A stretch of DNA of 64,000 nt, from NCBI GenBank assembly GCA_036655895.1, contig JAVVPF010000001.1:1-64000 (forward strand). Direction: 5' to 3'. This DNA is from Cloacibacillus sp. GTDB lineage: Bacteria; Synergistota; Synergistia; Synergistales; Synergistaceae. Within the stretch, counting starts at the first letter, position 1, and every line of letters starts with the position of its first letter. The notes under the pieces were generated by a model. It searched no databases and was not told where the DNA came from. It saw only the letters and a program-made list of their open reading frames with translations. Positions 60,754 to 64,000 of the stretch are shown here, one piece after another. The position numbers and the translations under genes are program-made.

Positions 60754-62948
60754 CAGGCAGGCCTCCTTATCTGTCCCTGTTTGAGCGCCGCAAGGACGGC
60801 CTCTTTCGGCCCGTCGGCTATGACGCGCCCTGAGTCAAGGATGATTATTCTTGTAGCGAGGTCGAGCAGAGATGATTTATGCGTTACCAGAAAGAGCGTT
60901 CTGCCTTGCAGATAGCTCATGAGGTTGTGCTTTATCAGCTCTTCGCTTGTTGAGTCCATTGAGGAGGTCGGTTCGTCGAGTATGAGCAGGGGCGGCTTTT
61001 TCAGCACGGCGCGCGATATTGCGACCGCCTGCCGCTGTCCGCATGAGAGGCTTGCGCCTCTTTCGCCGACCTGCATCTCAAAGCCTTTTGGATGGCCGCC
61101 GACGAAGGCGCCGAGGCCGCCGATGCGCGAGGCTTCAAGCAGCTCCGCGTCGCTTGCGCCGGGGCTGCCCATTAGCAGGTTTTCTCTGAGCGAGCCGAAG
61201 AAGAGCATGACGTCCTGCGGAACGACGCCTATGTTTCGTCTGAGTTCCGCCGGGTCTAGCTGGCGCGTCTCTATGCCGTCGACGAAGACTCCGCCTTCTG
61301 CGGGCTGGTAGAAGCCAAGCAGCAGTTTTGTCAGCGTTGTTTTCCCTGAGCCTATGGGGCCTATGAAGGCGACGCGCTCTCCGGGGTTTATTTTGAAGCT
61401 GACGCCTGTGAGCGCCGCTTTTTCCTGTTCAGGGTAGGTGAAGGTGACGTTTTTAAATTCCACGGCGCCGGTTATCTCCGGTTTGCTGAGGAAGGAGGAA
61501 TCATCAGGATGTTCAGTTTCTTTGTTCATGATGTCGTCGAGCGCGGCAAGCGATCTTGCGGTGGAGTAGTACTGCATGAGGAGCCCAGCCACGCGGCTGA
61601 TGGGCGCCATTGCGCGCGAGGAGAGCATGTAGGCGGCGATTAGGCTGCCCATGCTTATGGTGTTTGTCTTTATTTCGTATACGCCTATTATCATTGTCGC
61701 GATGGAGACGGTGAGCTGCACCCACTGAGTCCAGTTGACGACGGAGGATGAGAGCAGGTGGAGCTTGATGTTGATATCTTCAAGGTATTCGACGGTCTTT
61801 TCCCAGCGGTTCTGCATCTGCCCTTCGGCGCCCTGAGTTTTTACTGTGTCTATGGCGACGAGGCTTTCTACGAGCGTTGAGTTTTTGAGCGAGCTTGCGC
61901 GGTTGGTCTTCTCGGAAAGTTCGCGCATCTGTTTCTGTACGAGGACGGCGTGCAGCAGTATGAGCGCGGAGCCTATGAGCAGCGGCACTGCGAGCGGCCA
62001 CGCTATTATGGCGATGACTGCGAGGAAGAATATAGCAAAGGGAAGGTCTACGTAGGCGAATACGGTGGCGGAGGAGATGAAGCTGCGCACGCTTTCGAAG
62101 CCCTGCACGCTGTGTATGAAGGAGCCGACGGAGGCGGGGCGCTCTTTTGTGCGGAGGCCGAGCACCTGCCGCATCATGTCCCCGGAGAGGCGTGAGTTTG
62201 TGCGGGCCGCGGCTACGTCCACAAGATACCCGCGCGCCATGTGGAGCACGAAGTCGGCCGTCACCATTATGAAGACGCCGACCGCCATCACCCAGAGGGA
62301 TTCTATGGCGTTGTTCGGCACGACGCGGTTGTAGACGTTCATTACAAAAAGCGGCATTGCAAAGGCAAAGAGGTTGCTGAGGACGGAGGCAAGGATGATG
62401 TCGCGGTAGAGCGGCCTTTGAAGGGATATTTTCTCCCAGAACCAATGGCCCTTCTTCTCTTTTTCGTAGCTTGGCGCTCTTTCGTCAAATTTGAAAAGCG
62501 GAGCCATGTAGACGGCGTAGCCGCTGAAGCGGGAGGCCAGCTCTTCAAGGCCGACTGAGACCTCTCCGTCTTCGACCTCTGGGAATACGACGCGGGCCGC
62601 GCCGCGTTCGGTGTCTACGGAAAAAAGCACGCACGACGAATCTTCTTCGAGCAGCAGCACTGCGGGCATGAGCAGGGGGTTGAGCCGTTCTATCGGCCCC
62701 TGGACGAAGCGCGCGGTCAGCCCCGCCTTTTCCGCGGCGCGGCAGAATGACGACGGCGTAAGCAGGCCGCCTTCAAGAGGGAGGCCCGCCAGCATCGCGT
62801 CAAGCGATATGCGCCTGCCGTGAAAGCGCGCGACGGCCAGCAGCGAGGAGGCAAGCGGGCCGCCGTATTGCGTGCGGCACTTGCCTCCTTCTGCACAGCC
62901 GCTGTTGCTCACTTCGGCCCCTGTGGTAGGAAGTTCTTCATTTGGCAT
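60753..62948 (-). CDS. Type I secretion ABC exporter, LapB/LssB type
   Basis: Inner-membrane ATP-driven exporter for the adhesin. Residues about 25-170 form a C39 peptidase-like domain in which the catalytic Cys region reads GGPLASSL, so it is a non-cleaving substrate-docking domain. A six-helix transmembrane domain covers about 185-465. The nucleotide-binding domain has Walker A GPIGSGKT (530-537), an unusual signature LSCGQRQ (634-640, Cys636 in place of the first Gly) and Walker B LLILDEPTSS. 731 residues. Starts 3 bases after the TolC-like gene; stop overlaps the adaptor start. Confidence 0.93.
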   Translation of the reverse strand: MPNEELPTTGAEVSNSGCAEGGKCRTQYGGPLASSLLAVARFHGRRISLDAMLAGLPLEGGLLTPSSFCRAAEKAGLTARFVQGPIERLNPLLMPAVLLLEEDSSCVLFSVDTERGAARVVFPEVEDGEVSVGLEELASRFSGYAVYMAPLFKFDERAPSYEKEKKGHWFWEKISLQRPLYRDIILASVLSNLFAFAMPLFVMNVYNRVVPNNAIESLWVMAVGVFIMVTADFVLHMARGYLVDVAAARTNSRLSGDMMRQVLGLRTKERPASVGSFIHSVQGFESVRSFISSATVFAYVDLPFAIFFLAVIAIIAWPLAVPLLIGSALILLHAVLVQKQMRELSEKTNRASSLKNSTLVESLVAIDTVKTQGAEGQMQNRWEKTVEYLEDINIKLHLLSSSVVNWTQWVQLTVSIATMIIGVYEIKTNTISMGSLIAAYMLSSRAMAPISRVAGLLMQYYSTARSLAALDDIMNKETEHPDDSSFLSKPEITGAVEFKNVTFTYPEQEKAALTGVSFKINPGERVAFIGPIGSGKTTLTKLLLGFYQPAEGGVFVDGIETRQLDPAELRRNIGVVPQDVMLFFGSLRENLLMGSPGASDAELLEASRIGGLGAFVGGHPKGFEMQVGERGASLSCGQRQAVAISRAVLKKPPLLILDEPTSSMDSTSEELIKHNLMSYLQGRTLFLVTHKSSLLDLATRIIILDSGRVIADGPKEAVLAALKQGQIRRPA

Positions 62949-62951
62949 TAT

Positions 62952-64000
62952 TTAATCCTTGTTTCCCAGCTCTCTCACTATTCTGTCCATGTCTATGCCG
63001 GCCTTTTGCGGCTCTGGCATTTCGACTTTTTTGATGTCGTAATAGGAGAGGAGGCGGCCTACCGAAGTGAGATAGTCCGCCTTCATTGAGGAAAGGTTAT
63101 AGAGAGCGTTGACATAAGCCAGCTCCGATTGAAAGGACTCGTTTTCAGCGTCGAGGACGTCGAGCAGCGTGCGTCTGCCGGCCTCGAACTGTTTGACATA
63201 GGCTGTGCGCATTACCTGCGCCGCCTTTTTATGTTCCTCAAGGTTCGGGATCTGAAGTTCGATATTTTTCACGTCGTTATACGCTATCAGCACGGCCTGT
63301 CTGACGTCGCGCTCTATTTTTTTGAATACCTCTTCGGATTCCTGATACTGTTCCTCGGACTTTTTTATATTGGCTTTGTCTATGCCGCCGTTGTAGAGGT
63401 TGTAGCGGAACATGAGCTCCACCCATGATTTATCGCGGCGTCCCTTGTTGCCGTCTGTGTCGTGATCGAGATTCACTCCGGCGCGGAAATCAAGCTTCGG
63501 CCTCATGCGCGACGCCTGCTCCTGTATGGCGTGCCGCATTGAATTGGTGTTTTCTTTGTACGACGCGACCTGCGGGTTGCCGGTCAGCGCCTCTGTCACG
63601 CAGGCCTCTGGCTGCTCGGGCAGAGTCACTTCGATGACGGCCTCTTCCATCTGCTCTGCCGGCTCTATTCCCGTGACGCGCACATACTGCGTTATTGTGT
63701 CGTGCAGGTTGCTCTCCTCCGTCAGGCAGTTGACCTTTGCGAGCGCCAGACGTCCCATCGCGGTCTCAAGGTTGACCTTGCTGTCTACTCCGGCGATGGC
63801 TCTCTTTTTGACCTTTGCCAGCAGTTCTTCGTGGCGCGCGACGTTGTTTCTGGCCATAGCGACCGCCTTGCGGTATCTGATGACGTCCTGATGACAGCGG
63901 AAGCCGGCGTAGGCCACCTCTTCAAGCTTTGCCGAAAGGTCGAAGTAGCGCATGTTTTTAGCGTATTCGTAGCGCCGCACCTGGCTGCGCGTCAGATTGC
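62952..64000 (-). CDS. TolC-family outer membrane protein (5' end outside window)
   Basis: Outer-membrane channel of the type I system. The frame stays open to the window edge, reading NLTRSQVRRYEYAKN at the start of the visible part, which is typical inner TolC sequence, so the gene continues to the right and the first part is missing. Visible helical hairpins include RAIAGVDSKVNLETAMGRLALA and LEAGR-like QFEAGRRTLLDVLDAENESFQSELAYVNALYNLSSMKADYL, the TolC/LapE repeat signature, with the beta-barrel segment around DKSWVELMFRYNLYNGG. It is the first visible gene of the secretion operon. Confidence 0.9.
   Translation of the reverse strand, partial: NLTRSQVRRYEYAKNMRYFDLSAKLEEVAYAGFRCHQDVIRYRKAVAMARNNVARHEELLAKVKKRAIAGVDSKVNLETAMGRLALAKVNCLTEESNLHDTITQYVRVTGIEPAEQMEEAVIEVTLPEQPEACVTEALTGNPQVASYKENTNSMRHAIQEQASRMRPKLDFRAGVNLDHDTDGNKGRRDKSWVELMFRYNLYNGGIDKANIKKSEEQYQESEEVFKKIERDVRQAVLIAYNDVKNIELQIPNLEEHKKAAQVMRTAYVKQFEAGRRTLLDVLDAENESFQSELAYVNALYNLSSMKADYLTSVGRLLSYYDIKKVEMPEPQKAGIDMDRIVRELGNKD

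Overview
The window reads as chromosome of an anaerobic, didermic bacterium, most likely of the Synergistota (Cloacibacillus/Synergistes-like). This is inferred from protein character and gene order, not from a database match. Clues are a dnaG-rpoD pair, rex beside eno, a joined mreBCD-mrdA-minCDE-rodA cluster, a K+-dependent membrane pyrophosphatase, a small sirohaem Fe-S sulfite reductase and an outer-membrane TolC-type protein. The sequence is fairly GC-rich, gene-dense and uses TTG starts freely.

Left edge (1-750): one membrane-anchored coiled-coil gene, then only the last ~28 bases of a tmRNA gene followed by its terminator. This looks like the right end (attR) of a prophage or island integrated into ssrA and lying to the left of the window. 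The 296 bases between the first gene and guaA hold only this fragment, the terminator and the guaA leader.

Core block (753-45944): forty or so housekeeping genes, all on the + strand, often overlapping by 1-30 bases. In order: guaA, an AI-2E-family permease and mobB; a periplasmic-sensor GGDEF protein coupled to a cytosine-permease-like transporter; hppA; dnaG-rpoD; rqcP-eno-rex; yajC-secD-secF; lapA-domain protein-recJ-rel-dtd-metallo-hydrolase-radC; the rod-shape and Min cluster; a B12/radical-SAM gene with its DUF2344 partner and RNase G; smc-methyltransferase-rsmI-metG; tatD-tgt-tsaC/sua5-GNAT. Clear intrinsic terminators follow mobB, hppA, rpoD, secF and (weaker) metG, and one sits between yajC and secD. 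Good sigma70-type promoters precede hppA and rqcP.

Sulfur module (45939-49575): a LysR-type regulator diverges from a CoA-disulfide/persulfide reductase with rhodanese domain and a sirohaem-type reductase. The divergent promoter region contains a perfect palindrome placed where a LysR protein would both repress itself and activate the reductases.

Right part (49656-64000, - strand): a small exported protein with its own strong promoter, then a type I secretion operon transcribed right to left: TolC-like outer-membrane protein (cut by the window edge), LapB-like ABC exporter, HlyD/LapC-like adaptor and a 3012-residue VCBS-repeat adhesin. No gene-free stretch exceeds 300 bases. No rRNA, tRNA, CRISPR array or insertion sequence was seen.
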